Assembly: GCA_002383615.1 (NCBI GenBank)
Contig: DFYN01000159.1
Coordinates: 8,075-13,889 of the forward strand
From: Anaerolineaceae bacterium UBA4081
Lineage (GTDB): Bacteria; Chloroflexota; Anaerolineae; Anaerolineales; Anaerolineaceae
Length of the DNA stretch: 5,815 nucleotides
Reading direction: 5' to 3'
A program made the translations under genes and the position numbers. Below the pieces are notes generated by a model, which saw only the letters and a program-made list of their open reading frames with translations, did no database searches and had not been told where the DNA came from. This document shows positions 5,332-5,815 of this stretch, one piece after another (the first letter of the stretch is position 1; every line of letters starts with the position of its first letter).

Positions 5332-5815
5332 ATGGAAAAGCGCTCAAAATTTTATATTGGCAGAAAATATGACATGGCGAAAGGTCAATTGACCACTGAA
5401 AACGTCATGTACGACCCAGCAAATCTGACCACGCATGGCATTGTGACCGGTATGACCGGCTCCGGAAAAACAGGATTATGCATCGGGATTCTAGAGGAGG
5501 CTGCTTTACAGGGCATCCCGGCAATCATCATTGACATCAAAGGCGACCTCACCAACTTGATCCTCCACTTTCCGGATCTCAAACCAACTGATTTTGAGCC
5601 CTGGCTGGATGCGGATGAAGCCCGCCGCCAGGGCATGACCATTCCCCAAATGGCAGTCACGACTGCCGAGCAATGGAAAAAGGGGTTGGCTGAATGGGAC
5701 CTCGGGCATGATGACATTCTGGCGCTGAAGGCGGCAGTGGACCGCACTGTGTACAGACCGGGGTCAACAGCAGGAATCCCGGTCAGCATTGTCTCATCCT
5801 TTGCCACCCCAGATG
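5332..5815 (+). CDS. HerA/DUF87-like P-loop ATPase, N-terminal part (cut by window end)
   Basis: The frame stays open from ATG 5332 to the window edge, giving 161 residues without a stop. Residues 7-35 resemble the lead-in seen in a family of bacterial HerA-like ATP-binding proteins (FYIGRKYD, then VMYDPANLTTHG). A clear Walker A motif, GMTGSGKT, spans 40-47 with K46 as the phosphate-binding lysine. It is followed by the strand AIIIDIKGDLTNL at 64-76, which matches the D-x-KGDL pattern of the HerA/VirB4/FtsK group. The stretch 77-161 (FEPWLDADEARRQG, YRPGSTAGIPVS) also fits what I recall of these proteins, which usually run to several hundred residues. The Walker B and arginine-finger regions should lie beyond the window. 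Related ATPases pump or unwind DNA, but the role of this subgroup is not established. The gene is divergent from the selA operon and has its own promoter. Confidence 0.88.
   Translation, partial: MEKRSKFYIGRKYDMAKGQLTTENVMYDPANLTTHGIVTGMTGSGKTGLCIGILEEAALQGIPAIIIDIKGDLTNLILHFPDLKPTDFEPWLDADEARRQGMTIPQMAVTTAEQWKKGLAEWDLGHDDILALKAAVDRTVYRPGSTAGIPVSIVSSFATPD

Noticed and set aside
5385..5807. Long minus-strand open frame (140 residues).
   Set aside because: It lies opposite the HerA-like ATPase frame, which has a Walker A motif, promoter and ribosome binding site. The minus frame shows no recognisable motif and is a shadow.

Overview
The window reads as ordinary chromosomal DNA from a bacterium of roughly balanced base composition. 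No tRNA, rRNA, CRISPR array, insertion sequence or phage gene is visible. The style of the TsaD, SelA and HerA-like proteins makes a Chloroflexota (Anaerolineae-like) host my best guess. This is a weak inference from protein flavour; no marker in the window proves it.

Layout: seven genes lie head to tail on the minus strand from about 5259 down to 29, with gaps of 35 bases or less and two 8-base overlaps. In transcription order they are: a small multi-pass membrane protein of unknown function; selA (selenocysteine synthase on tRNA-Sec); an M24-family Xaa-Pro-type metallopeptidase; tsaD (tRNA t6A37 synthesis); an ECF sigma factor; a small soluble zinc-binding (ZAS/RsrA-like) anti-sigma factor; and a 61-residue zinc-ribbon protein. 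The 72-base gap at 5260-5331 holds a good sigma-70-type promoter on the plus strand. That promoter drives a divergent gene for a HerA/DUF87-like P-loop ATPase, which is cut off by the window end.

How the genes fit together: the packing suggests one transcription unit, possibly with an internal promoter in front of the sigma factor. The first half concerns tRNA chemistry (selenocysteine formation, t6A) and peptide turnover. The second half is a compact regulatory module. The anti-sigma factor carries cysteines and a histidine spaced as in the redox-sensing anti-sigma factor RsrA, so a thiol-responsive sigma switch is a reasonable hypothesis. Its pairing with a third zinc-binding gene, and its place next to selenium metabolism, are the most interesting parts of the window. 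I found no clear evidence of a wholly new system.

There is no gene-free stretch longer than 100 bases. Several start codons were chosen from overlaps and ribosome binding sites rather than from the longest open frame.
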